Assembly (NCBI GenBank): GCA_022606425.2
Contig: JAHDVF020000517.1
Span: 372,001-436,000, forward strand
Source of the DNA: Lepidostoma basale
Taxonomy: Eukaryota; Arthropoda; Insecta; Trichoptera; Lepidostomatidae
Length of the DNA: 64,000 nucleotides
Direction of reading: 5' to 3'
In this document: one piece after another, positions 44,201 through 52,644 of the stretch
Layout of the letters: each line of letters opens with the position of its first letter
Numbering within the stretch: the stretch's first letter is position 1
Notes under the pieces: model-generated
Told to the model about the DNA's origin: nothing
Database searches by the model: none
What the model saw: only the letters and a program-made list of their open reading frames with translations
Made by a program: the position numbers and the translations under genes

Positions 44201-46477
44201 CACTGCCTTAGGGTTGTTAATCTCGTAACTGTGAACTGGTCTCATGTGATTTAAAGTAATGTATTCCTCCAAAACCTTATTATACTCGTTTAAAAGTATC
44301 GGAGTTTTACTCAGTCTTCTCTCTGATGCAAGTAGTTTCCTTTCAGCTATGTCGCATGACTTTCCATACTGACATTGCGGATCGGCTGTTTTAAACGGTA
44401 ACCTTACAACAAATCTCCCGTCTTCACGTCTTATTGTTGTTTTATCATAAAACTCTTCACAAAGTTGCTCTTCTCTAGTTAATTTTTTCTCAATACTGTT
44501 AGGCTCGTTCTCAATTTCCCAAAATGTTTTTAGTATCTCGTCTTCGTTTATTTTCACGTGTAAGGTTTTAATGTTTTCAGTACTTAGTTCTTGTGATACT
44601 CTTCCAGATAAAATCCACCCGAATAAAGTGTTTTGTGCTATTAGGTTTCCGTATTGACTCTTCTTAATCCCATCTAGCAATATTTCTCCATATACGTCAG
44701 CTCCGAGTAATAAATCAACCTTACCTGGTGAGGTGAATCCTGGATCTGCAAGAGGTAAATTGGTCAGCTCCAGCCAATCGGGGATCGGTACTTCGCGTGA
44801 GGGTAAAACCGAAGTAAGTGATTTTAGTACATATGCATTAACTCGTATTATTTTTCTAGGCTCGATACGCGATTCGACTTTGAGACTAACTACGTGTTTG
44901 ACCACCATTTGACCATCTCCCAAACCTGACACCTTACCATTTACACTTGTTCGTTTCAGACCTAACAATTGCACAGTATCTTCAGAAACAAAGGAGGCTT
45001 GCGAGCCTTGATCAAGTAAAGCCCTAATTACAAAATAAGAACCGTTTTTACAACATGTTTTAACAACAGCAGTCGCTAATAGTACATTACTCGTATTAGT
45101 TTTTAAATCTCCTCTCGAAAAATTTGCTACTACAGTTGCGTCGTTTATTTGGTTAGTTGTTTCACTCTTAGGTTGTTGTGCTTCTCCTCTGGAACCCTCA
45201 TTTTGCCTCAAGTTATTATATGCTTGTTTATCTTCGTCCTCGAAATGCAGCAACGTGTGATGTTTCTTACCGCATTTACGGCAAGATGTAGTTTGACGAC
45301 ACTTATACACTGGATGCGTTGGTGCAAGACAATTAAAACAAAGTTTCTTGGCTTGTACTATATTTTGCCTCTCAAATGCTGGCTGCTTCTTGAATTGATT
45401 ACAATAGTATATGTAATGTGGCCCGTCACACATCGCACATAGCTGTTCAGACGAACTTGGCTTCACATTCACAGCGGAATGAAACGCTCTAGCTTTCACT
45501 AGTTGATTTGGATTTTTATTTTGCATGTTTGTTTTAGCAGTCGCAGGGTTTTTACTTGTATCTACCATTTCCAAACTTCGAAATCTTGTTTCCATAAACT
45601 TCTCCAATTGTGACCATTCTGGTAGGTCCTGTTCTACAGTACTCACATGATTCTCCCATTGTCTGTGTGACTCAGTGTCTAATTTTGACACAACCAAGAA
45701 TATTATTATCGCGTCCCATTCTTTCGTGTTAATTTCAAGATTATATAATGCCTTTAGACATGATGTTGTAGTATCTAAAAGTTGTCTTATGGAGCTTGCA
45801 GACTCGTGTTGTAGACTTTTTTGAGCAAATAAAGTCTTCAGAATGGCATTGCAATTGTACCTTTTATTGTTATAACGTTTGGTTAATAGATCCCATGCTT
45901 CTTGATAATTTGCTGAGGTAGTCGGAAAATTTCTCAACAGCAGTTCAGGCTCTCCAGATAAGCTCGTTTTTAAATAATGTAGTTTCTGTACTGGCGAAAG
46001 TGAGCTGTTTTCATGGATTAATGAAACAAACATGTCGTAAAAGGATTGCCACTCGGTATATTTCCCTGCAAAAACGGGAAGTTTAATTTGCGGCAAGTGA
46101 GCCTCAGAAGTACTTTCCTTAGTCTTGGGCACTGTCGTATTATTTGCCTTAGTAGTACTTGGGTTGTTCATAGTGAGGTAATCCTTAAGAAGGGTTTTGT
46201 AAGTGATAACACCTTCTTGAAACGTATCCTGCACATCATCAGTGAAATATGGTAATGTTGCCTTCTGCTCTTTTGTAATCGATGCGACAATTTTAAAATG
46301 ATTTTTGTTAAATGCTTCTTCTAATTTATCCAACGTTTCCATTCTAGCTGTTAAATAACTAGATTTTGCTCGAGTCTCGTAACTTGCTTTTTTAAGATTC
46401 CGCTCAGCCTTTTTCAATTGTTCAAGAATCTCCATTTGACCTTCAATTAAATTTTCCATTTTGATTTTCAAGTACAC
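41228..46477 (-). CDS. BEL/Pao Gag-Pol polyprotein, 1749 aa
   Basis: One uninterrupted frame. A coiled-coil-like N-terminus is followed by a Gag region of the DUF1759 kind (about 128-300; LPVFAGKYTEWQSFYDMF). Zinc knuckles are at 347-411 (C380-x2-C383-x4-H388-x4-C393 is canonical). The aspartic protease has DQGSQASF at 489-496. The reverse transcriptase covers about 770-970 with YVDD at 899-902. RNase H has FSDAS (D1077), E1122, WTDS (D1152) and NPADCASR. An integrase zinc-binding region (H-x-x-x-L-x-GG...C-x-x-C) lies at about 1375-1420. The catalytic D1452, D1518 and E1571 are all present. A DUF5641-like C-terminal domain lies at about 1660-1745 (FWKRWSKEFL, VGDIVIVKDD). The start could be Met1 or Met7 (MENLIEGQ). 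All catalytic residues seen, so it may be active. Length is normal for the family. Confidence 0.95.
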   Translation of the reverse strand: MYLKIKMENLIEGQMEILEQLKKAERNLKKASYETRAKSSYLTARMETLDKLEEAFNKNHFKIVASITKEQKATLPYFTDDVQDTFQEGVITYKTLLKDYLTMNNPSTTKANNTTVPKTKESTSEAHLPQIKLPVFAGKYTEWQSFYDMFVSLIHENSSLSPVQKLHYLKTSLSGEPELLLRNFPTTSANYQEAWDLLTKRYNNKRYNCNAILKTLFAQKSLQHESASSIRQLLDTTTSCLKALYNLEINTKEWDAIIIFLVVSKLDTESHRQWENHVSTVEQDLPEWSQLEKFMETRFRSLEMVDTSKNPATAKTNMQNKNPNQLVKARAFHSAVNVKPSSSEQLCAMCDGPHYIYYCNQFKKQPAFERQNIVQAKKLCFNCLAPTHPVYKCRQTTSCRKCGKKHHTLLHFEDEDKQAYNNLRQNEGSRGEAQQPKSETTNQINDATVVANFSRGDLKTNTSNVLLATAVVKTCCKNGSYFVIRALLDQGSQASFVSEDTVQLLGLKRTSVNGKVSGLGDGQMVVKHVVSLKVESRIEPRKIIRVNAYVLKSLTSVLPSREVPIPDWLELTNLPLADPGFTSPGKVDLLLGADVYGEILLDGIKKSQYGNLIAQNTLFGWILSGRVSQELSTENIKTLHVKINEDEILKTFWEIENEPNSIEKKLTREEQLCEEFYDKTTIRREDGRFVVRLPFKTADPQCQYGKSCDIAERKLLASERRLSKTPILLNEYNKVLEEYITLNHMRPVHSYEINNPKAVYLPHHAVVREDKDTTKVRVVFNASSKGSNNVSLNDDLHIGPKLQQDLRHLLLRWRRNPICIVADLVKMYRQVHVNENDADFQRIVWRPRPDMPIQHYKLLTLTFGTACAPYLAVKTLQTLAELEKDQFPLAAQITKLDFYVDDLMTGCETEIEALQIYESMSKLMNHGGFQLQKWSSNNNNFLNHIEKEKLSNEQIMTIKSDNMMKVLGICWNRLTDNFEYRVNLSDPEQPITKRKVLSDIARLYDPIGWIAPVVITAKVFIQKLWKANLDWDKELPNELMVEWLKFRHNLKQLTNISIPRWLGSTKGSKLELHAFSDASSVAYAAAVYLRVVDTTYHVHVKLITAKTKVAPIEREVSIPRLELCGAVLAAKLIHEASQVLDVPKQDLYAWTDSTVVLAWLRGPVNRWATYVSNRVSHILTIMDIEQWGHVSTLMNPADCASRGLRPNELNSHKLWWNGPRWLSEQVVNVESPEILDTHEEERIKSFSTMNNECNFVWMKYSDLTKMLKVISRCRRFLTLKLSRNERTAFSKFVSTEEMNQTLQICIKQVQDVEFNEEIISLKVKGYVAKQSALYTFHPFLDENGILRVGGRINLANVDYGQKHPIILPAKNHLSRLIIADAHKKTLHGGPQVMMNFLRSKFWILRAREMVKTYYRNCTQCLRYSKAASNQLMGQLPEARVKPSRPFKTAGVDYAGPINIRFSPGRGAKSYKGYICLFVCMATRAIHLEAVTDLTTKGFIAAFRRFVSRRGHCQDLFSDNGTNFIGADVMLRDMFNSAKSELPNEIAEILSLESTKWHFIPPRAPNFGGLWEAGVRSVKAHLKRVIGDNILTFEEISTLLAQIEACLNSRPLTILSDTPDDPLPLTPGHFLVGEPLINISDVDQSDHNVNVLDRWKMLQKMLNSFWKRWSKEFLTNLNQRNKWCTKKPEVEVGDIVIVKDDNIPPAKWLLGKIIEKHPGPDNVTRVVTVKFKGGSFKRPVNKLCVLTKSV

Positions 46478-46792
46478 AAATTTTTATTTTTAAAAGTAAG
46501 TTCTAGTTTGTTACTAAATTAATTAAGTTCTCAAACGTCACCAATATTCAATGCACTTTTCGATTAATATAAATTTAAAAAGTTTTGCAAGTCCAATTTG
46601 AATCACTTCACAAATTGTAACAAGTATTTAGAGTCCAAAAAATTGCTAAGTCACGAAATTGTTACAAGTCAATTTTAATTAGAATTTTTTCTCAGTATAT
46701 TTTCTCAGAATAGTTCACTTTTACTTACAATTTACAAGTCCAATGTTTTTGTCACTGGTTCACAACACTTATTTCTGTCTCACTTGTTCCCT

Positions 46793-46805
46793 GGTTTCGG
46801 CACCA
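46793..46805 (-). promoter_or_regulatory. Primer-binding site of the BEL/Pao element
   Basis: TGGTGCCGAAACC on the minus strand directly follows the 5' LTR. It starts with TGG, the complement of a tRNA CCA end. The tRNA species is not identified. A 315-bp leader separates it from the polyprotein start. Confidence 0.75.
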
Positions 46806-47107
46806 TGTTAAAAATGAATCCTCGCACTCGTGAAGGTACTCGTTTAATTGTGTAAACAAAAGTATAAGTAATTACAACTCGTTAGAACAACACGTTAAGA
46901 CAACTCGATAAAAACTACTCTCTTATATACATAACTCTACTACAAGTTAATACAACAATACTTCTCGATAAAACTACACGTAAATACAACAATACTCTTT
47001 TTTTTAAATTAATATTGCGCTGCAGTTCATGAGTAGGTACGTTGTGACACATACTAGCGCCATCTATGATAAACCTTAGTAAATAGTCCTGCTCTACGTT
47101 TTACACA
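46806..47107 (-). repeat. 5' LTR of the BEL/Pao element
   Basis: 302 bp, paired with 40733-41034; GACCC target duplication on the outer side at 47108-47112. Promoter elements inside were not resolved. Confidence 0.95.
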
Positions 47108-47251
47108 GACCCCATGCTTTCCTAAAATTGAAATAAATCCGAAACAAAAAAGACGGAATTCTTTAATTCTTTGTCGACCTTTTTTTTTAGGGAAAAATTT
47201 GCCGGTCGAAATCTTTGGCGATTTTTTTTTTGCCGAATGAGCTAAAAAAAA

Positions 47252-47492
47252 CTAGCATAGAGCATCTAATAGAGCAATCAAGACCCTGTAAGCGTCTAGA
47301 CCGACTGGAGTAAGACCTCTAGGAAAGCCTAGAGAGCGCCTAATAGACAATGTTCTGGCTGATCTGGTTAGGTTGGGCGAATCGGACTGCTGAGAGCAAA
47401 AGGCGCAGGATCGAGGAGCTTGGCGAAAAATCATCAAGGAGGCTAAAACTCTTCAAGAGTTGTATGGTCATAGGAAGTAAGCAAGTAAGTAA
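47252..47492 (+). mobile_element. LINE 3' fragment with a 17-bp target duplication
   Basis: GAATGAGCTAAAAAAAA occurs at 47235-47251 and 47493-47509. Between them one frame reads DNVLADLVRLGESD, a stop, then EQKAQDRGAWRKIIKEAKTL and QELYGHRK, the C-terminus of an RTE/CR1-like LINE. The tail is AAGTAAGCAAGTAAGTAA. 5' truncated. Confidence 0.8.
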
Positions 47493-47726
47493 GAATGAGC
47501 TAAAAAAAATAGGTCGCCGAAGATTCCGATCGTCCGATTTCCCCAAATGAGCTAAAAAAAAGGTCACCAAAGATTTCGATATTCGTTTTGCGTTTCAATA
47601 TTCGGCTTCAATTTAATTGAACCATCTCTTGGACCCCCATTTACATCTCATGGACCCCCAATTTTTTACAACTGTTGAAGACCCCAAGGGTCTATCTAGA
47701 TTACTTTGGGAATCACTGTTTTAGAC

Positions 47727-47965
47727 CTTCAGACCGGATAAGAAATACTGAAATACGTAGAATGTCGGGAGTAACGGATGTCGTCGAAAGGGTGGCTGAG
47801 CCAGAAGAAACAGAAGAAGACCCCCCAGACGATGGTCTGGTGACATTTGAAAAATTGCTGGTGATTGGATATGAAAGACATAAGGCAGGAATACGTGGAT
47901 AAGTATGGGGGAGGCAAAGGCAAGGTCCAGCAGTGGACGACAACGGATGATTTATTAAGTGAGTA
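47727..47965 (+). mobile_element. RTE-like LINE 3' end (CAGCAGTGGACG type)
   Basis: The frame gives RIRNTEIRRMSGVTDVVERV, then a shifted region with GLVTFEKLLVIGYERHKA and GKVQQWTTTDD-like coding around GGTCCAGCAGTGGACGACAA. The tail GATGATTTATTAAGTGAG is degraded. Confidence 0.6.
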
Positions 47966-48299
47966 TTGAAGGTTAAGGCGTGATCGCTGTAGAATTCCAT
48001 TGTTAATTTAAAGGGAGAATTGGTAGCACTGTTTGGTGAGGTGTTTTACGTTTAGAAGGCGACCTTCGTCCCCAGGTGAAATTATATAAAAGTGGAAAAA
48101 CAGTGTTTCATATTTTCCTCACAAAATCAAAAATCTTTTTAAAAGATTTTTGATTTTGTTAGCATAAAACTTTTTGCTTCAAATAATAGTCCATAAAAAA
48201 ATTATTTTACTCACTGAACAGCGTTAAGACAAAGAAAAATGAGACGAGATTAAAACAACAAAGTCCATTTAAAATAAAGTATTCAAAGGTTCGTCAACA
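47966..48299. repeat. Possible H2 flank with an AT hairpin
   Basis: 48073-48105 (AAAAGTGGAAAAACAGTGTT) matches the H2 arm flank. 48124-48162 is a local inverted repeat around CTTTTTAAAAGATTTTTGAT. No core is visible. Confidence 0.45.
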
Positions 48300-48560
48300 A
48301 CCTTCGTGGCAGAGTGGCAAGAGCTATGACTGGCACACCGAAGGTCCTGGGTTTGATAACCGACAATGCCAGTGTGATTGTCACAGTCTTTGGTCTGATG
48401 TGCAATTCACGTGACAATAATATGGCGATAGATTAGCTACCTATTACATGTCATTAAATAGGTAGCTAATCTATCGCCATATTATCATCTAAATAGCTAA
48501 AAAAAAACATACATGGTATGCAGTAATAAGGTTTAAATGACCCGCTGTATAAAAAAAATC
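48300..48560 (+). mobile_element. SINE-A copy with a doubled end
   Basis: The head CCTTCGTGGCAGAGTGGCAA and CCGAAGGTCCTGGGTTTGAT is followed by the body to CTACCTATTACATGTCATTA. An inverted copy of AGGTAGCTAATCTATCGCCA is at 48461-48485. The tail GTATGCAGTAATAAGGTTTA ends in TGTATAAAAAAAA. Confidence 0.8.
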
Positions 48561-48660
48561 ATCAACTGTTAAATAAAAAAAACATTGTTCTATGTATTAC
48601 AATTGTATTTTTATTTCTCGCGACAGCTGTTTCGTTAGCCTGTGTTGACATCATCAGGTG

Positions 48661-48722
48661 TTACAATAATATATTGGTATTACAATAATATATTGGTATT
48701 ACAATAATATATTGGTATTACA
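48661..48722. repeat. 19-bp tandem repeat, about 3.3 copies
   Basis: Unit TTACAATAATATATTGGTA at 48661, 48680 and 48699, with a partial fourth at 48718. Confidence 0.9.
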
Positions 48723-48740
48723 ATATTATTATTTTAACAC

Positions 48741-48774
48741 CTGATGATGTCAACACAGTTGACGAAACAGCTGT
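48741..48774 (+). ncRNA. Hammerhead-like core, H1 right arm
   Basis: CTGATGA, extra T, GTCAAC-ACA-GTTGAC (perfect 6-bp helix II with a C-G to T-A double change relative to the 25.1-kb copy), GAAA, CAGCTGTA (site GTA, still a UH site). Helix I is weak. Confidence 0.55.
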
Positions 48775-48984
48775 AGCGAGAAAAAAAATTGTGGTACATA
48801 AAACAAAGTTTTTTAATTTAACAGTTTATGTTAGAGTATCAAAGTGTTTCGGCCGAAACAATGGACTAAAAAAAGCATACATATTTTGTATGTAGTATTT
48901 AAAAAAAATTAAACTTAATTAATCATTTTAAATCAATGAAATTATAATTTATTATATTACACAATAAATTATTCAATTTTAAGC

Positions 48985-49090
48985 CGAAAATAGCTCATTA
49001 TTATGAAGAAGGAATCAGGTAGAATCCAGGCTTAAACCCAAGTCTCTTGAATCAGAAGACAAGCATCCTGTCCCCTGGACCGGCTTTGTA
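48985..49090 (-). mobile_element. SINE-C, antisense head
   Basis: Reverse complement: CCAGGGGACAGGATGCTTGT, GAGACTTGGGTTTAAGCCTG (B-box-like), TACCTGATTCCTTCTTCATA and TAATGAGCTATTTTCGGC, as in 58540-58640. Confidence 0.7.
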
Positions 49091-49280
49091 CTCATTTTAT
49101 ACAATATGATTAGTACAAAACAGTAAAACAATAACTTTTAAATATTTGATACTATAATAAGTAAAACTCACTTTTCAATAATATTAGTGACCCATGATTG
49201 TTTAATAGTAAAAATAGTTATATACTTAGAAAATTGAAAACTTGATGTTTAATCCACTATTTAATAAAAAATATTAAAGA

Positions 49281-49319
49281 ACACGACACGTTTCGGAGGA
49301 TACTTCCATCTTCAGGTGT
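49281..49319 (-). ncRNA. Hammerhead-like motif, H3 left arm
   Basis: Minus strand: ACAC, CTGAAGA (N = A), extra T, GGAAG-TAT-CCTCC (helix II with one mismatch), GAAA, CGTGTC (helix III region and GTC site), GTGT. Helix I ACAC/GTGT pairs fully. Confidence 0.6.
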
Positions 49320-49887
49320 AAAAATATAATAAAAACTAAACAAAGAAAGATTAATAAAAAACGCATTGAAAATTCGATACAATAATTTAAATTTAAAAAT
49401 TAACCTGTGCTATTTGTTATAAGTAGGTACTAACAATTATTTTTTAACAGTAAGAACTAATTAATAATATTGAATAATAATAATACATGATGATAATATA
49501 AAAAATGTAATTTAGATGAAACATACATTTGAAAAGACATAATTTATAAATAAATTAATAGAGTAAAGTTCCTCCTTTTACTCCTTTCTCCTTAAATACT
49601 CGTACTTTGTCTACATTTAATCTTACAAGCAAATGTAAATTAATCATTATTAATTTCTATTTAAATTATGTCTTTTCAAATGTATGTTTTTTCTAAATAA
49701 CTATTTTTATGTTTTTTTATATATCATTACGTATTATTATTATTTATTAGTATTAACTGTTAAAAAATAATTGTTAGTACCTACTTATAACAAATAGCAC
49801 TGGTTAATTTTTAAATTTGAATTAATGTATCGAATTTGAAATGCGTTTTTTATCAGTCTTTCTTTGTTTAGTTTTTATTATATTTTT

Positions 49888-49926
49888 ACACCTGAAGTTG
49901 GAGGTATCCTCCGAAACAAGTCGTGT
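49888..49926 (+). ncRNA. Hammerhead-like motif, H3 right arm
   Basis: Plus strand: ACAC, CTGAAGT (last core A changed to T), T, GGAGG-TAT-CCTCC (perfect helix II), GAAA, CAAGTC, GTGT. Helix I pairs fully. Probably inactive because of the A to T change. Confidence 0.55.
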
Positions 49927-50015
49927 TTATTTTAAAATAGTGGAATAAACAAAGTTTTTCAATTTCCTAAGTATATTACTATGGAATTCCACAGTATTAA
50001 TGCCTTAGCGTTTAA

Positions 50016-50629
50016 TAAGTTGTAAAAATAGTTCACAATGTGTGGACGGGAAGGAAATTTTGATATTTAAAATAATAAATCATAGTTCAAGCGATGGTCT
50101 CCGAATAAAAGGAGCAAGCTTCCCAGAGCCGGTGACTTTAATGATCCATGAACAAGTGGCGTGGAAGACGGAGGAAACTTTTTAGTGTGTCATAATGGCG
50201 AAACATGACTTTGAACGTATCACGTATAATTTTATACGCCGAAAGTTTAACCATTATGGCTCGACAGTAACCATAAATTACAACCCCTTTACATGCTTGC
50301 TTTAATTGGCACACGAATAAAAATTAAGAATTAAACCAGCTTCACACAATGGGTGTTATAATAATTTTCGTTAATGTAGCATTCCGTTGTTTGCTTCATC
50401 TTTCTTCGTGTTATGAAGACTCGGGGGGAATATGAACGTGGTTATTTGATCATTTTCTAGGAGATGATTCATTCATTCATCCATAACGTTGAACTTTAAT
50501 ACCCTTGAGGGTATGCAGAAACTGAGGGAACAACGGCACACTGAATGTGATTATTAATACAAATTATAGGTATCCTCTGGAATCAAAAAGTGGATTAGCA
50601 GTGCGCATTTACACTTTTATAAACAAAAT
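50016..50629. other. No gene recognised
   Basis: Apparently unique sequence; no supported feature. Confidence 0.4.
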
Positions 50630-51115
50630 AACTAACAAACTAACCATCACGCCGTCTCCCCGAAGGGGTAGGCAGAAAGAATGGACTGTCACACTTTTAC
50701 TGATGCGGTACTCCATTCTTCTCTTTTCGCCCCGCGGGAGACGCGGTGTGATGGGTTGCGAACCTCATCGCCACCAATAGGCATCTCCCGCGCACACTTC
50801 GATCGTCCAACACCCACAAAATAAATCTAAAACAAATAATATCAAACACAATGATATAAAATAAAATAACAAAATAAAAATAATTTAACACAAAATATTC
50901 TTTTTAGATGGTGCACATATTGTCTATTTAATTTATGTTCCACGTATCCACCGTTTTTTTTTAATTTAGCACATAATGTAAAACACATAATGTTTTTTTC
51001 GATGTTGCACATGTTGACATGGACGATCCGGACTTTTGTGTTTATTTAATTTATGTTACACGTATCCACCGTTTTTTATATTAGCTGTAATTAGGCACTT
51101 AACCAGCAAGAAATT
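50630..51115 (-). mobile_element. SINE-B, longest copy, with an internal duplication
   Basis: The LINE-A-type terminus (AACTAACCATCACGCCGTCT, CCCCGAAGGGGTAGGCAGAA) is followed by the SINE-B body in antisense. The 5' region is duplicated: the TTTAATTTATGTTCCACGTA and TCCACCGTTTTT strings occur at about 50930-50965 and 51040-51080, with GGACGATCCGGACTTTTGTG between. Confidence 0.8.
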
Positions 51116-51254
51116 TAAAATAAGTTTTAATATTATTTGACAAAAGTATAACAAATCCATATATAACAGAAATGTTTAATATTGAAAGATATTTTTTTAT
51201 TTATTTCACTACTATTATGACTGGTTTCTAAAATTAACAAACTGGTATTTTTTT
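51116..51254. other. No gene recognised
   Basis: Short AT-rich spacer. Confidence 0.4.
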
Positions 51255-51490
51255 TAGATAAACTTAGCGCGTTAACACTGTAAAATTCCATAATGACGAA
51301 TTTTTATGAATTAAAACACTGTTTTTTCCTCTTTTGAGTTCATTTTTCTCGACATGTTTCGTAGGCTTACACCTTCATCATCGTTTATATTGTTCTCTCG
51401 ATGATGATGGTGTAAGCCTTCGAAACAAGTCAAGAAAAATAAACTCAAAAGTGGAAAAAACAGTGTTTTAATTCATAAAAATTCGTGTAA
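51255..51490. repeat. H2 inverted pair
   Basis: Left arm (minus): ACGATGATGAAGG, TGTAAG, CCTACGAAACATGTCGAG. Right arm (plus, from 51402): TCGATGATGATGG, TGTAAG, CCTTCGAAACAAGTC. Both arms run into AAAAAT(A/G)AACTCAAAAG and GGAAAAAACAGTGTTTTAAT. Confidence 0.75.
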
Positions 51491-51599
51491 TTGGTAATTA
51501 AATAATACATGTTAGCTTTCTAATTAATACATTGAGTAAGTGGTTGAAATGAGGAAGATAAGATGATAAGAAAAATGTAATAAAAACATTTTTTTTTTT

Positions 51600-51785
51600 T
51601 TTTGTTTTATGTTCGCCATAACTTTGTGTTGTAGATGTTGTCAAAACTTGCCATATTTGTAAGCAATTATATAATATTTTAAATATTTATTTAATATCAC
51701 TGACGAATGGCTGGTTAGTCCGACACATGTTCGATATAATTTTTTTTTAAATAAATGTGAGTTTGGTATACAAAGTATATAAAAA
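51600..51785 (+). repeat. H5 repeat, degraded core
   Basis: CGCCATAACTTTGTGTTGTA, then at 51696 ATATCA-CTGACGA, ATGGCTGGTTAGTCC, GACACATGTTC, GATAT. Helix I (ATATC/GATAT) is kept, but helix II and GAAA (now GACA) are damaged. Partner of the better copy at 60785-61200. Confidence 0.65.
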
Positions 51786-51884
51786 AAGAAACATTCAACT
51801 TTTTTTTTTAATTATTTTTTCAATGATGTGAAACTCTTTGAAGAAAATCCTGTAAACAACAATATTAGTAACAAATATTTAATG

Positions 51885-52045
51885 TCGTTCACTTGAACAG
51901 TCGGAGAAATCGACGTGCGTGCATGACACAATGTATGGATGTTGAGGAATCAAGAAGTATGTCGGGAAACAGTTGTATGGCGGTCCATTCTTTCTGCCTA
52001 CCCCTTTGGGGAGACGGCGTGGTGGTGAGTTGGTTAGTTTATTAC
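51885..52045 (+). mobile_element. LINE-A 3' end, GTTA-type tail (diverged)
   Basis: CGGAGAAATCGACGTGCGTG, CATGACACAATGTATGGATG, CGGTCCATTCTTTCTGCCTA and CCCCTTTGGGGAGACGGCGT, then GGTGGTGAGTTGGTTAGTTT. Confidence 0.85.
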
Positions 52046-52644
52046 AATTATGATTGATTTTGTTTGTAATTGCATTTAGATAGTATGATTTCCATGCACA
52101 GAAACGCAGGTATACATGTTTCTTTTTGAATAAATCCGTTTTAATTAAAAATTCCAAGTACCAATCTACACATAACCTTTTTATATGTAAATCCTTCATT
52201 CATCAAAATTCCTAGAACGTGAACTAACGTAGGCTCCAAGCAACCTGCACTCGGCTAATTATTCCAGAAATAATTTTGATTCAGGAGCACTATTGACGTC
52301 TGCTTCTAGCGAATGCAACGCTTAAAACATTTTAGATCCGGTTGAGAACCAATCAAAGTTTTAAAACAGGAATCCGAGCGCCGAACTTCACTTTCGCGGC
52401 AGGAAATTAAAAAATCCTAAACGTAAAGTTCTAGATTCTAGAACCAACGAGAGTCAGTTTATTATCGTAGATGTACAGCGAACGAAATTAATGGTATAAA
52501 TTTAAAATAAAATGGAAAAAAATATAGCTTCATAAGGTAGACAGAATTTTGGGAGTGAATCACAATCTTTAAAAAAACTTTTGTTATCATCAGCTTGTGG
52601 TCATTAGTGGTTAACTCACAATCTTATTTTAACTATGCATAAAA
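52046..52644. other. No gene recognised
   Basis: 52240-52470 is less AT-rich and looks unique; no motif found. Confidence 0.4.

Larger units (their letters stand above)
40733..47107 (-). mobile_element. BEL/Pao LTR retrotransposon, apparently complete
   Basis: 6375 bp in minus orientation. Two 302-bp LTRs differ at one position, begin TG and end CA on the plus strand, and are flanked by GACCC on both sides (40728-40732 and 47108-47112). A primer-binding site, one long open polyprotein frame and a purine-rich tract are in the expected order. No env-like ORF. Near-identical LTRs and an uninterrupted frame point to a recent insertion. Confidence 0.95.
40668..47718. mobile_element. hAT-type element shell, split by a BEL insertion
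   Basis: The left end CAGAGGTTCCCAAACTTTTT (40668) and right end AAAGTAATC...GATTCCCAAAGT (antisense; CTTTGGGAATCACTG ending at 47718) are hAT-style inverted ends. The flanks TATTAGAC (40660-40667) and TTTTAGAC (47719-47726) are an 8-bp duplication with one mismatch. Without the BEL element the shell is about 670 bp, and it also contains a LINE fragment. No transposase ORF. Confidence 0.8.
48570..48870. repeat. H1 inverted pair with a central tandem repeat
   Basis: The left-arm core (minus, 48620-48658) is partly degraded in helix II. The right-arm core is 48741-48774. The centre (48661-48722) is a tandem of TTACAATAATATATTGGTA. The outer flank ends at TTTCGGCCGAAACAATGGAC. Confidence 0.75.
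49215..50015. repeat. H3 long palindrome (about 800 bp) with two hammerhead-like cores
   Basis: Arms of several hundred bp are inverted copies. The left has ACCTGTGCTATTTGTTATAA, GTAGGTACTAACAATTATTT and AAACATACATTTGAAAAGAC. The right has GTCTTTTCAAATGTATGTTT, AATTGTTAGTACCTACTTAT and AACAAATAGCACTGGTTAAT. The cores at 49281-49319 (-) and 49888-49926 (+) sit near the outer ends. The spacer at about 49560-49640 is single copy. No ORF. Confidence 0.8.

Noticed and set aside
41220..46255. Several plus-strand open frames of 60-140 codons
   Set aside because: They lie antisense to the long BEL/Pao polyprotein frame and have no motifs of their own.
48661..48722. A CRISPR-like array
   Set aside because: The 19-bp units are directly adjacent without spacers and lie in the centre of an H1 pair in a eukaryotic genome.
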